From Povalibacter uvarum (lineage in GTDB: Bacteria; Pseudomonadota; Gammaproteobacteria; Steroidobacterales; Steroidobacteraceae): a stretch of 64,000 nucleotides of DNA. The stretch covers positions 992,001 through 1,056,000 of the forward strand of contig NZ_JACHHZ010000001.1 of assembly GCF_014202975.1 (NCBI RefSeq), read 5' to 3'. Shown here piece by piece: positions 18,271 to 27,108 of the stretch (the stretch's first letter is position 1; each line of letters opens with the position of its first letter). The translations under genes and the position numbers were made by a program. The notes below the pieces were generated by a model that saw nothing but the letters and a program-made list of their open reading frames with translations, searched no databases and was not told the DNA's origin.

Positions 18271-19326
18271 ATGACGAACGCTTTGCTCGTGAGAGCCGGT
18301 CTTGTCGCGGTCCTGATCGCTGCTTCAGGTGCGGCGGTTGGCGCGGATCAGGGCGCGAAGGGATGGAAGGTCCCGCGAACGGCCGACGGTCATCCCGATC
18401 TGCAAGGCAACTGGACGAACGCGACGCTCACGCCGCTCGAGCGCGACGCGAAATTCGGCGACCGCCTGGCGCTGTCGAAGGAAGAAGCACAGAGCGTCGA
18501 GAACACTGAAGCCGAGGCCAATGAACGGGCCAACGCACCAACCGATCCGAAACTCGGCATCAAAGATCTGCCGCATGACTGCGGTCGCGGTTTCACCGGT
18601 GTGAACTGCGGGTACAACAGCTTCTGGGTCGATCCCGGCACGCAAGTCATGCAACTGAACGGCGAATACCGGACGTCGATGATCGTCGATCCGCCGAACG
18701 GTAAAGTGCCGCCGTTGCTGCCTGAAGCCCAAAAGGCAATGGCGGCCCGCATGGCGGCGTTTCGAGGGGGTGGCGGTTCCGCCGACGGTCCGGAAGCACG
18801 CTCACTCGGCGAACGCTGCATTCTCTCGTTCGGATCGAGCGCCGGCCCGCCGATGATTCCACTGCTCTACAACAACAACTACCAGATCGTTCAGAACAAG
18901 GACACGGTCGTCATCCTCGTGGAGATGGTGCACGACGCGCGCATCGTGCGATTGGGCGGGACGCACAACCCGTCAGATATCCGCAAGTGGATGGGGGATT
19001 CCATCGGTCGCTGGGAAGGCGACACGCTCGTCGTCGAGACGACCCACTTCCGCAGGCAGCAGGTGTTTCGCGGCGCTTCCGAGAATCTGAAAGTCACGGA
19101 GCGCTTCACGCGCGTCGAACCGGGCAAGATTCTCTACGAGTTCCAGATCGACGATCCGACGACATTCACGAAGCCTTGGCGTGCGCAGATCGCGATGAAC
19201 CAGACGAACGAGAAGATCTACGAATACGCCTGTCACGAAGGCAACTATGCGCTGCCGGGCATTCTCGCCGGTGCGCGTGAAGCGGAGCGCCAGGCAGCGG
19301 CGGGAGAGGGCGCGAAGAAACAGTAA
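18271..19326 (+). CDS. Secreted protein of unknown function (paralogue of 2-694)
   Basis: This 351-residue protein begins with a signal peptide (about 1-25, ending AVGA). It carries the family signatures TADGHPDLQGNWTN, CGRGFTGVNCGYNSFW, GERCILSFGSSAGPP, WMGDSIGRWEGDTLVVETT and YEYACHEGNYALPGIL. Four cysteines (about 102, 108, 188 and 323) could form disulfides. GGGGTG lies before the ATG at 18271. The family is large in environmental bacteria, and no reaction is known to me. It is divergent from the PQQ dehydrogenase, so a link in outer-layer oxidation of polymers or alcohols is possible but rests on position only. Confidence 0.8.
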   Translation: MTNALLVRAGLVAVLIAASGAAVGADQGAKGWKVPRTADGHPDLQGNWTNATLTPLERDAKFGDRLALSKEEAQSVENTEAEANERANAPTDPKLGIKDLPHDCGRGFTGVNCGYNSFWVDPGTQVMQLNGEYRTSMIVDPPNGKVPPLLPEAQKAMAARMAAFRGGGGSADGPEARSLGERCILSFGSSAGPPMIPLLYNNNYQIVQNKDTVVILVEMVHDARIVRLGGTHNPSDIRKWMGDSIGRWEGDTLVVETTHFRRQQVFRGASENLKVTERFTRVEPGKILYEFQIDDPTTFTKPWRAQIAMNQTNEKIYEYACHEGNYALPGILAGAREAERQAAAGEGAKKQ

Positions 19327-19363
19327 AGAAGGTTGGCGGTTGACGGTCAGGCGACTCCGGCCG

Positions 19364-19912
19364 TCACCGCTTCCTCTTCCACAACACTTCCTGCCCATTC
19401 TCATGTCGCGCCAATACGCGCGCGACAACGAAGAGCAGATCGGATAGCCGGTTCAGGTACTGCGGCACTTCGGTCGCGACGGATTCTGTCTCCATCAGGC
19501 GCCAGACTTCCCGCTCAGCGCGGCGCGTAATCGTTCGAGCGAGATGGCAGGCCGCTGCAGCGGGGCCGCCGCCCGGCAGGATGAATTCCTTCAGCATCGG
19601 CAGGGGTTCATTGAGCTTGTCGAGCTCCTGCTCGAGCCGATCGATCTGCGGCTGAGTGATCGCGCGATAGCCGGGGACAGCGAGCTCGCCGCCGAGATCG
19701 AACAGGTCGTGCTGAATCTCCGTCAGCAACTCCACGAGGTTCACCGGCAGGCCCGCTACGGCGAGTGTCATGCCGATCGCGCTGTTGGCTTCATCCACAG
19801 CGCCGTATGCCTCGATGCGGCCGTGCGTCTTCGGCACCCGCGTTCCGTCGCCGAGGCCCGTCGTGCCGGTATCGCCAGTGCGCGTGTAGATCTTGCTGAG
19901 TCGGTGGCCCAT
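19364..19912 (-). CDS. Cob(I)alamin adenosyltransferase, PduO type
   Basis: This 182-residue enzyme transfers adenosyl from ATP to cob(I)alamin to make adenosylcobalamin, the cofactor of the mutase encoded divergently at 20810. The ATP-binding N-terminus KIYTRTGDTGTTGLGDG, the VDEANSAIG segment and the C-terminal YLNRLSDLLFVVAR are characteristic of the PduO/MMAB family. Length is normal. The ATG at 19912 gives the family start. Its start is 25 bp downstream of the TetR gene's stop, so the two probably form one transcript, which links cofactor supply to mutase control. Confidence 0.93.
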   Translation of the reverse strand: MGHRLSKIYTRTGDTGTTGLGDGTRVPKTHGRIEAYGAVDEANSAIGMTLAVAGLPVNLVELLTEIQHDLFDLGGELAVPGYRAITQPQIDRLEQELDKLNEPLPMLKEFILPGGGPAAAACHLARTITRRAEREVWRLMETESVATEVPQYLNRLSDLLFVVARVLARHENGQEVLWKRKR

Positions 19913-19937
19913 GACGTGTGTATCGATGTAGTGAAGA

Positions 19938-20651
19938 TCAGGCTTTGCGTTCGAGGCCGATGCTGAACAGCTCGATGAACCGTTCGGCAATCTCTGCGGC
20001 TGTGAGTGCCTCGTCGCTGCGATACCAGTGAGCGATCCAGTTCAACGCGCCGGCAATCGCGAACGCTGCCATCTTTTCATCGAACTTTCGCAGCGACCCG
20101 TCGCGCGCACCCTCGCGGATCAAGCCGCGCAGGCCCTGGTCGATCTCCGACTTGAGGCTCTTCACCTTCCTGCTCATCGCCGGGCTCAGGTCCTGGTTCT
20201 CGGCCTGAACCATGCACCAGCCGAAATCAGAGGTGATCGCCTCGGCATAGCGGGCCATCACGATGCCGAGCCGCTCGCGCGCCGAGAGCTTCGTTGAGCC
20301 GACCTCGTCGAACGCTTCCATGATCTGTCGCAGTCCCGCTCGAAAGCATTCGAACAGCAGCTGCTCCTTGTTCTGGACGTAGTGATAGACAGTCGGCTTC
20401 GTGACGTTGAGCTCAGCGGCGATGTCATCGAGCGAAGTGTTGTGATAGCCGCGCGCCCGGAACGCTCTCGCGGCCGTTTGAATGACCGCATCGCGCTTGC
20501 GTTCACGATCCCGGACACGTGAATTGACTGGCGACCACAGCGCGGTCGCCTCGGGCGTCGCGGCACTCGCGGAGGAGGGTTTCCTGACTGCGTTGTCTCT
20601 TGTCGATCGACCGGCCACTCGTGAGCTCCATCGCGGATTCGCGAAGATCAT
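19938..20651 (-). CDS. TetR-family transcriptional regulator
   Basis: This 237-residue regulator has a helix-turn-helix at about residues 52-98 (RDAVIQTAARAFRARGYHNT, then IAAELNVTKPTVYHYVQNKEQLL) and a helical ligand domain. The N-terminal 45 residues are Ser/Ala/Arg-rich and may be an extended arm, or the start may lie further in. It is the first gene of a unit with the cob(I)alamin adenosyltransferase and is divergent from icmF. A dyad that overlaps the icmF promoter (20719-20746) is the likely operator. An acyl-CoA ligand is inferred from the neighbours. Confidence 0.85.
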   Translation of the reverse strand: MIFANPRWSSRVAGRSTRDNAVRKPSSASAATPEATALWSPVNSRVRDRERKRDAVIQTAARAFRARGYHNTSLDDIAAELNVTKPTVYHYVQNKEQLLFECFRAGLRQIMEAFDEVGSTKLSARERLGIVMARYAEAITSDFGWCMVQAENQDLSPAMSRKVKSLKSEIDQGLRGLIREGARDGSLRKFDEKMAAFAIAGALNWIAHWYRSDEALTAAEIAERFIELFSIGLERKA

Positions 20652-20694
20652 ACCCGTGCATTGACGCGCTGCGCCAACCGTCCGACCGTCGCAT

Positions 20695-20746
20695 TTGACC
20701 GGATCGGGGCGCGCTAAATATACTCACCAGTATAGTCTATACGGTG
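20695..20746 (+). promoter_or_regulatory. icmF promoter with overlapping TetR-type dyad
   Basis: TTGACC (20695-20700), an 18-bp spacer and TATACT (20719-20724) form a good sigma-70 promoter pointing at icmF. The -10 element is the left arm of the perfect dyad TATACT-CACC-AGTATA (20719-20734). A second, imperfect dyad (CACCAGTATA facing TATACGGTG) spans 20725-20746. Overlap of the -10 with a dyad next to a TetR gene suggests repression. Confidence 0.6.
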
Positions 20747-20809
20747 AAGTACCTTCACCGCCTTTTTGCGGCCGGCCCTGAGCCGGAGCCCCCACGAGGT
20801 GCCGCCGAG

Positions 20810-23800
20810 ATGAGTACTGCTGCTGCGCTTGCCCGCACTGTTCCCGCCGGCACCGAGGCCGCTGATCGCGCCAACAGGCCATTGCGCTTCGTCACCGCGG
20901 CATCGCTGTTCGACGGCCACGATGCCGCGATCAACATGATCCGCCGCCTGCTGCAATCGCACGGGGCGGAAGTCGTGCACCTGGGCCACAACCGCAGCGT
21001 CGCCGAGATCGTGCGCGCGGCGATCCAGGAGGACGCGGATGCGATTGCCGTTTCGTCCTACCAGGGCGGGCACAACGAATACTTCGCGTACATGGTCGAC
21101 ATGCTGCGCGAGAAGGGTGTCGAGCACATTCGCGTCATCGTCGGCGGCGGCGGGACGATCGCACCCCACGAAGTCGAGGCGCTCGAGAAGCATGGCGTCG
21201 AACGGATCTATACGCCGGAAGACGGCCGTCGGCTCGGACTCGACGGGATGATCGATGATGTCTTCAAGCGTGTGAGCTCAGTGGCCCGGCCGGCATATTC
21301 CTTCGGACCGCTGAACGTCCGCGATCATCATTCGATCGCGCAGGCCATTTCCGCGCTCGAAGCGACCGGTGAGGATACGAGCGACGATCCGATCCGGCGG
21401 GCGATCGCGAAAACGAAGACACGCACCCCGGTCATCGGGTTGACCGGCACGGGCGGCGCGGGCAAGTCGAGCCTGAACGATGAGTTGCTGCAACGCTTCG
21501 TGCGTCATTTCCCCGATCGCAATATCGCTGTCGTAGCCATGGATCCAACGCGCCGACGCTCGGGCGGCGCGCTGCTCGGTGACCGCATCCGCATGAACGC
21601 CCTGTCGGCGGGCAATGTCTTCATGCGCTCGCTGGCAACGCGCCGTCAGAATCTCGCGACAAGTGCGGTGCTCAAGGATGCAATCGGCCTGCTGCGGCTT
21701 GCGAACTTCGACCTCATCATCGTCGAGACCGCCGGCATCGGTCAGTCGGACACGGAGATCACTGATCTCGTCGATGTCTCCGCTTACGTGATGACCAGTG
21801 AGTACGGTGCGGCGAGCCAGCTCGAGAAGATCGACATGCTGGACTTCGCCGATGTCATCGTGCTGAACAAGTTCGAGAAGCGTGGCGCCGAAGACGCGTT
21901 GCGCGATGTTCGGAAGCAGTGGCGTCGCAATCATCGCGAGCGTGCACAGCTCCCGGACAGTGAGCTGCCGGTGTTCCCGACGATCGCCAGCCGATTCAAT
22001 GATCCGGGCGTGAACAAGCTGTTCGCGGAGCTATGTCGCCAGATCGATCGGAAGGTCCCGCCGGAAGGCAGCGCCCGCACCTGGACGGTGGGCGACGTAG
22101 GCCCGACGGAGTTCGTTTCGCGCGATCCGCTCATTCCCGCGCCCCGCAGTCGCTACCTGGCGGAGATTGCCACTGGCGGACGTCGTGCCAACGAGCACGT
22201 TGAGCGGGCAGCCGATGCTGCCCGGCGAGCGTTCGGACTCTATGAATCCCTGAGGGCCTTGCACGATGCCCGTCTGCCGGGGCCCCTGGATCGATTCGAT
22301 GATGCGGCGTTGAACGAGGCGGCGGCGGATCAGACGCGTCGCCAGCTTCGCAGCGAATACAACGCCGCACTGGATGCGGTCGGCCACGAAGGCATTGGCG
22401 AACTGAAGCGCTGGCCGCAGCGCGTTCGCGGAGTCAGTGACGAGCAGTACACGTATCGCGTTCGTGATCGCGACGTGATGGGCGACAACTACACGACCTC
22501 ACTGAGCGGCAACCCGATGCCGAAGATCGCGGCACCGCAGTTCCGCGATTGGGGCGAAACGCTGCGCTTCATCCTCGGCGAGAACCTGCCCGGCAGCTAT
22601 CCTTACACGGCAGGTGTCTATCCCTACCGTCGCGAAGAAGAGGATCCCATCCGCATGTTCGCGGGCGAGGGTGGACCGGAGCGGACGAACCGGCGCTTCC
22701 ACTATCTTGCGAAAGGCCATGGGGCCACGCGTCTGTCGACGGCCTTCGATTCGACGACGTTGTACGGCGAAGATCCCGATACGCGGCCTGACATCTACGG
22801 ACGCACGGGAAATTCCGGTGTTTCCATTGCGACGCTCGACGACATGAAGAAGCTCTATTCGGGCTTCGATCTGTGCGCACCGACGACGTCGGTTTCGATG
22901 ACCATCAATGGCCCGGCACCGATGCTGCTCGCCATGTTCATGAATACGGCCATCGACCAGCGCGTCGAGCGTTTCCTGCGAGCCGAGGGACGCTGGGCCG
23001 CGGCGGAGAAGCGCATCGTCGAATTGCGTCAGGGCATGGCGGACGCGGTTCCGCATTACAACGGCGACCTTCCGGAAGGCCACGACGGGTCGGGCGTCAA
23101 TCTCCTGGGAATCACCAGCGATCAGCTCATCGCAGCGGGAGTGCTGAGTGCGGAAGAGCACGCGCGCCTGAGTGCCGAAGCATTGTCGCTCGTGCGCGGC
23201 ACCGTGCAGGCGGACATCCTCAAGGAAGACCAGGCGCAGAACACGTGCATCTTCTCGACTGAGTTCGCGCTTCGCATGATGGGTGACGTGCAGCAGTACT
23301 TCATCGAGCGGAAAGTCCGCAACTTCTACTCGGTGTCGATCTCGGGGTATCACATCGCCGAGGCCGGCGCGAACCCGATCAGCCAGCTCGCATTCACGCT
23401 CGCGAATGGTTTCACCATCGCCGAGTACTATCTTGCGCGCGGGATGAAGATCGATGACTTCGCGCCGAACCTGTCGTTCTTCTTCTCGAACGGCATGGAT
23501 CCGGAGTACGCAGTCATCGGTCGTGTTGCCCGCCGCATCTGGGCACGGGCGATGAAGGATCGCTACGGCGCGGGTGCGCGCAGCCAGATGCTCAAGTACC
23601 ACATCCAGACTTCCGGTCGCTCGCTGCACGCGCAGGAAATCCAGTTCAACGACATCCGCACGACCTTGCAGGCGATGTATGCGCTCTTCGACAACTGCAA
23701 TTCGCTGCACACGAATGCCTACGACGAGGCGCTGACGACTCCAACCGAGGAGAGCGTGCGCCGCGCGGTCGCGATCCAGCTCATCATCAATCGCGAGCTC

Positions 23801-24298
23801 GGCCTCAACAAGAACCAGAACCCCTGGCAGGGCTCGTTCTTCATGGAGTACCTGACGAACCTCGTGGAGGAAGCCGTCTACAAGGAATTCGAGTCGCTCT
23901 CGGAGCGCGGCGGTGTGCTCGGCGCGATGGAAACGATGTATCAGCGCAGCCGCATCCAGGAAGAGAGCATGCACTACGAGAAGCTCAAGCACGACGGCAC
24001 GCTGCCTTTGATCGGCGTCAACACGTTCCTCAGCGAGAAGCCCGAGAGCGAGCAGGCAAAGAGCGTCGCGCTGATTCGTTCGACGGATGACGAGAAGGAT
24101 TTCCAGGTGGCCGCCGTGCGTGGCTTCCAGCTGCGAAATTCTTCGAAGTCGGCTGCGGCGCTCGCGAAACTGCAGGCTGTCGCGACTTCCGGCGGCAACG
24201 TCTTTGGCGAACTGATGAATGCCGTCAAAGTCTGCTCGCTCGGCCAGATTTCCCGCGCCCTGTATGACGTCGGCGGCCAGTACCGACGCAGCATGTAA
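20810..24298 (+). CDS. icmF: Fused isobutyryl-CoA mutase, adenosylcobalamin dependent
   Basis: This 1162-residue protein has the full IcmF order. The B12-binding domain is at about 25-150 (FDGHDAAIN, with His37 as the lower cobalt ligand). The MeaB-like GTPase chaperone is at about 205-420 (P-loop GTGGAGKS, Lys219; NKFE). The mutase TIM barrel and small-subunit-like region run from about 540 to the end. It interconverts isobutyryl-CoA and n-butyryl-CoA, or the isovaleryl/pivalyl pair. Gln810 in QAQNTCIF matches the glutamine that distinguishes IcmF from methylmalonyl-CoA mutase (Arg there). A good ribosome-binding site (GAGG) precedes the ATG at 20810; an upstream in-frame GTG at 20744 overlaps the operator and is less likely. 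Confidence 0.93.
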   Translation: MSTAAALARTVPAGTEAADRANRPLRFVTAASLFDGHDAAINMIRRLLQSHGAEVVHLGHNRSVAEIVRAAIQEDADAIAVSSYQGGHNEYFAYMVDMLREKGVEHIRVIVGGGGTIAPHEVEALEKHGVERIYTPEDGRRLGLDGMIDDVFKRVSSVARPAYSFGPLNVRDHHSIAQAISALEATGEDTSDDPIRRAIAKTKTRTPVIGLTGTGGAGKSSLNDELLQRFVRHFPDRNIAVVAMDPTRRRSGGALLGDRIRMNALSAGNVFMRSLATRRQNLATSAVLKDAIGLLRLANFDLIIVETAGIGQSDTEITDLVDVSAYVMTSEYGAASQLEKIDMLDFADVIVLNKFEKRGAEDALRDVRKQWRRNHRERAQLPDSELPVFPTIASRFNDPGVNKLFAELCRQIDRKVPPEGSARTWTVGDVGPTEFVSRDPLIPAPRSRYLAEIATGGRRANEHVERAADAARRAFGLYESLRALHDARLPGPLDRFDDAALNEAAADQTRRQLRSEYNAALDAVGHEGIGELKRWPQRVRGVSDEQYTYRVRDRDVMGDNYTTSLSGNPMPKIAAPQFRDWGETLRFILGENLPGSYPYTAGVYPYRREEEDPIRMFAGEGGPERTNRRFHYLAKGHGATRLSTAFDSTTLYGEDPDTRPDIYGRTGNSGVSIATLDDMKKLYSGFDLCAPTTSVSMTINGPAPMLLAMFMNTAIDQRVERFLRAEGRWAAAEKRIVELRQGMADAVPHYNGDLPEGHDGSGVNLLGITSDQLIAAGVLSAEEHARLSAEALSLVRGTVQADILKEDQAQNTCIFSTEFALRMMGDVQQYFIERKVRNFYSVSISGYHIAEAGANPISQLAFTLANGFTIAEYYLARGMKIDDFAPNLSFFFSNGMDPEYAVIGRVARRIWARAMKDRYGAGARSQMLKYHIQTSGRSLHAQEIQFNDIRTTLQAMYALFDNCNSLHTNAYDEALTTPTEESVRRAVAIQLIINRELGLNKNQNPWQGSFFMEYLTNLVEEAVYKEFESLSERGGVLGAMETMYQRSRIQEESMHYEKLKHDGTLPLIGVNTFLSEKPESEQAKSVALIRSTDDEKDFQVAAVRGFQLRNSSKSAAALAKLQAVATSGGNVFGELMNAVKVCSLGQISRALYDVGGQYRRSM

Positions 24299-24339
24299 GC
24301 ACCGCTACTCATCAAGTTCTCTTTCAGCCAGGCTCAGCC

Positions 24340-26109
24340 ATGTACAAAGCCCCCCTCAAAGATCTTCGTTTCGTGATGCACAACCTGCTCGGCGATGACC
24401 AGCTGGCCGGCTTGCCAGGGCTCGAAGAGTATTCGCCGGACTTCACCGACTCGGTGCTCGAAGAAGCGGGCAAGTTCGCGGAGGAAGTGCTGCAGCCGAT
24501 CAATCGCGTTGGCGATACGCGCGGCGCGAAATGGACGGCCGAGGGCGTCGTGATGCCGCCGGAGTTCAAAGATGCGTACGCGCAGTTTGCGGCTGGTGGG
24601 TGGGCCCAGCTGCGTGCGTCGCCGGAGCATGGTGGACAGGGCGCGCCGACGATGCTTGGCACCGCGGTCGAGGAGCTTTGGGCCTCCGCCAATCTTGCGT
24701 TCAAGCTCTGCCCGATGCTCTCGCAGAGCGCTGTCGAGGCGATCGAGCGTTGCGGCACGCCGCAACAGAAGGAGACGTACCTGCCGAAGATGATCAGCGG
24801 TGAATGGACGGGCACGATGGTGCTCACCGAACCGCAGGCCGGGTCGGATCTTGCGGCAATTCGCACGCGTGCGGTGCGCGAAGGCGATCACTACCGACTC
24901 CATGGCAGCAAGATCTTCATCACGTACGGCGACCACGATCTTACGAGCAATACGATTCACCTCGTGCTCGGAAGAGTCGAGGGGGCGCCGGCTGGCGTGA
25001 AGGGCATTTCGCTGTTCATCGTGCCAAAGGTCCTGGTGAAGGCGGACGGCAGCCTCGGCGAACGCAACGACGTGCGCTGCGTCTCCATCGAACACAAACT
25101 GGGCATTCATGGCAGCCCGACCTGTGTGCTTTCTTTCGGCGACAAGCAGGGCGCAGTGGCCTATCTCGTCGGCGAAGAGAATCGCGGCCTCGAATACATG
25201 TTCATCATGATGAACGCCGCACGTCTGTCCGTCGGCCTCGAAGGCTATGCGCTTGCGGAGCGTTCGTATCAGCACGCGCTGGCCTACGCACGCACGAGAG
25301 TGCAGGGCCGGCCGGGCGGCAAGAGCGGCCCAGCCGAAGGCAAGCCGCTGCCGATCGCGTATCACCAGGACATCAAGCGGATGCTCCTCACGATGAAGGG
25401 CTATGCGGACGCGGCCCGCGCCATCGCGCTCTACGCCGCCCTGCAACTCGACCTCGGTCGTCGTCACACCGACGAGTCAATGCGCGCTGCTGCACAGTCA
25501 CGCGGCGATCTGTTGATTCCGATCGTGAAGGGCTGGTCGACCGAAATGGGTCTGCTTGCGACGTCGCTCGGCGTCCAGATCCACGGCGGCATGGGATTCA
25601 TTGAAGAGACCGGCGCAGCGCAGTACTACCGCGACGTTCGCATCACGACCATTTACGAAGGAACGACGGGGATTCAGGCCGGCGACCTCATTGGCCGCAA
25701 GGTCGGCCGCGATGCAGGCGCCGCAATGAACGCGCTGATCGCCGACATGCTGTCCGACCTGGATTCACTCAAGGGAACGCCGATTGGTGCCGCAGCCATC
25801 GACGCTGTCCGGAAGCTGCGCGAAGCAACACAGGATCTGCTCGACGCGCATCGTCGCGGTCCGGAGCAACCGCAGGCAGTCGCCGTGCCCTATCTGCTGC
25901 TGTGCGGCTTCGCGATCGGCGGCTGGCTCATGGCGAAGTCCGACGACCTGACGCGAAAGAACGTGACCAACGACGCGGAGTTCAACCGCAGCAAGCAGCA
26001 GATCGCACGTGCGTATGTGGAGCACATTCTGCCGCAGGCGCAAGCGTATGCGGCAGTGGTGAAGTCGGGGTCGACCAGCATCGTCGACGCCGACCCGGCG
26101 TTGTTCTGA
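24340..26109 (+). CDS. Acyl-CoA dehydrogenase, long form with C-terminal domain
   Basis: This 589-residue FAD flavoprotein starts with the short AcylCoA_DH_N segment (MYKAPLKDLRFVMHNLL). The core follows (MVLTEPQAGSDLAAIRT; HGGMGFIEETGAAQYYRD), with the catalytic Glu in TIYEGTTGIQ, and then the extra C-terminal helical domain of the long bacterial forms. Length is typical. It lies 41 bp after icmF and probably in the same transcript, so oxidation of an acyl-CoA before or after the mutase step is likely. Chain length and branching preference cannot be read from the sequence. Confidence 0.92.
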   Translation: MYKAPLKDLRFVMHNLLGDDQLAGLPGLEEYSPDFTDSVLEEAGKFAEEVLQPINRVGDTRGAKWTAEGVVMPPEFKDAYAQFAAGGWAQLRASPEHGGQGAPTMLGTAVEELWASANLAFKLCPMLSQSAVEAIERCGTPQQKETYLPKMISGEWTGTMVLTEPQAGSDLAAIRTRAVREGDHYRLHGSKIFITYGDHDLTSNTIHLVLGRVEGAPAGVKGISLFIVPKVLVKADGSLGERNDVRCVSIEHKLGIHGSPTCVLSFGDKQGAVAYLVGEENRGLEYMFIMMNAARLSVGLEGYALAERSYQHALAYARTRVQGRPGGKSGPAEGKPLPIAYHQDIKRMLLTMKGYADAARAIALYAALQLDLGRRHTDESMRAAAQSRGDLLIPIVKGWSTEMGLLATSLGVQIHGGMGFIEETGAAQYYRDVRITTIYEGTTGIQAGDLIGRKVGRDAGAAMNALIADMLSDLDSLKGTPIGAAAIDAVRKLREATQDLLDAHRRGPEQPQAVAVPYLLLCGFAIGGWLMAKSDDLTRKNVTNDAEFNRSKQQIARAYVEHILPQAQAYAAVVKSGSTSIVDADPALF

Positions 26110-26120
26110 TCGATCTCTAC

Positions 26121-26174
26121 TGTGGGTCCGGCCCTGCGCTGACGCGCTGACGTCCGACTAAAGTCGGACCCACA
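26121..26174. repeat. Inverted repeat with nested hairpin (GTCGGACCCACA type)
   Basis: TGTGGGTCCG (26121-26130) pairs with CGGACCCACA (26165-26174), and a nested GTCCGACT-AA-AGTCGGAC hairpin (26152-26169) competes with it. Between them the 8-mer GCGCTGAC occurs twice in tandem. It lies between the acyl-CoA dehydrogenase and the BtuF-like gene and could weaken read-through. Confidence 0.6.
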
Positions 26175-26206
26175 ACAAGAGAGGCGGCTCCTGTAGCATC
26201 TCCGCA

Positions 26207-27052
26207 ATGTCCGCGCGCGAAGCTTACCCTCACCGCATCGTCTGTCTGACCGAAGAGACGACGGAGACGCTGTACCTCCTCGAGGAGGACTGGCGGATCG
26301 TCGGCATTTCCGGATTCACGGTGCGTCCCGCACGCGCCCGTCGAGAGAAGCCCAAAGTCTCCGCTTTCATCAGCGCGAAGATCGACAAGATCCTCGAGCT
26401 CGAGCCCGATCTCGTTCTGGGTTTCTCCGATCTGCAGGCCGACATCGCCGCGGAGCTCATCCGGAACGGTGTCAACGTGCATGTCTTCAATCATCGCGAT
26501 GTCGCCGGGATCTTCACGATGATCCGGATGCTCGGCGGCATGGTGGGTTGCGAAGCCCGCGCGAACCAGCTGTGCGAACGTCTCGCCGCCGGATTGGACG
26601 AGATTCATGCGGCCGCGGCGCAGTTTCCAGTGCGTCCCCGTGTCTACTTCGAAGAATGGGATGTGCCCCTGATCGTTGGCAGCCGATGGGTGTCGGAACT
26701 GGTGCAGATCGCGGGAGGCGAGGAGTGCTTCCCACAATACGCGGTCGAATCGCTGGGCAAGAACCGGATCATTGCCGATGAATCCGCGGTGATCCGCGCA
26801 GCGCCGCAAATCATCTTCGGTTCGTGGTGCGGCAAGAAATTCCGGCCGCGGATCGTGCGAGACCGGTCGGGGTGGCAGGACATTCCTGCCGTGGCCGACG
26901 ATGAGCTGCACGAAATCAAATCACCGATCATCCTGCAGCCCGGCCCCGCGGCGTTGACGGACGGCGTGCGCGAGATCCATCGGCTGATCGCCGCCTGGTG
27001 TCGGAAACAGGCGGACGTTCCCCATGCTGTAACACGCGCCGTCCCCCGGTAA
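26207..27052 (+). CDS. BtuF-like periplasmic-binding-fold protein without signal peptide
   Basis: This 281-residue protein has the class III binding-protein layout of BtuF/FhuD. An N-terminal half (PHRIVCLTEETTETLYLL to LELEPDLVLGFS) is joined by a long helix to a C-terminal half (RPRVYFEEWDVPLIVGSRWVSEL). No signal peptide or lipobox is seen, so it should stay in the cytoplasm unless an exported start was missed. Proteins of this type are often annotated as cobalamin-binding. Its place after B12-dependent icmF fits that, but cobalamin, corrinoid or iron-chelate binding is not shown. No permease or ATPase gene is adjacent. Confidence 0.7.
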   Translation: MSAREAYPHRIVCLTEETTETLYLLEEDWRIVGISGFTVRPARARREKPKVSAFISAKIDKILELEPDLVLGFSDLQADIAAELIRNGVNVHVFNHRDVAGIFTMIRMLGGMVGCEARANQLCERLAAGLDEIHAAAAQFPVRPRVYFEEWDVPLIVGSRWVSELVQIAGGEECFPQYAVESLGKNRIIADESAVIRAAPQIIFGSWCGKKFRPRIVRDRSGWQDIPAVADDELHEIKSPIILQPGPAALTDGVREIHRLIAAWCRKQADVPHAVTRAVPR

Positions 27053-27108
27053 GTCGGTCGCGGTCCGTGCGATAATCCGCGCCGATTCATTCGGAGCCCT
27101 CGATTCCC

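Noticed and set aside
20744-20809. Upstream GTG start for icmF
   Set aside because: It overlaps the operator and lies only 20 bp after the -10 element, and its 22 codons are not family-like; the ATG at 20810 has a good ribosome-binding site.
22499-23992. Minus-strand open frame of 497 codons within icmF
   Set aside because: Mirror of a highly conserved mutase domain; no independent features.
26110-26206. Possible cobalamin riboswitch before the BtuF-like gene
   Set aside because: The space is only 97 bp and lacks the B12-box pattern; it is explained by inverted repeats.
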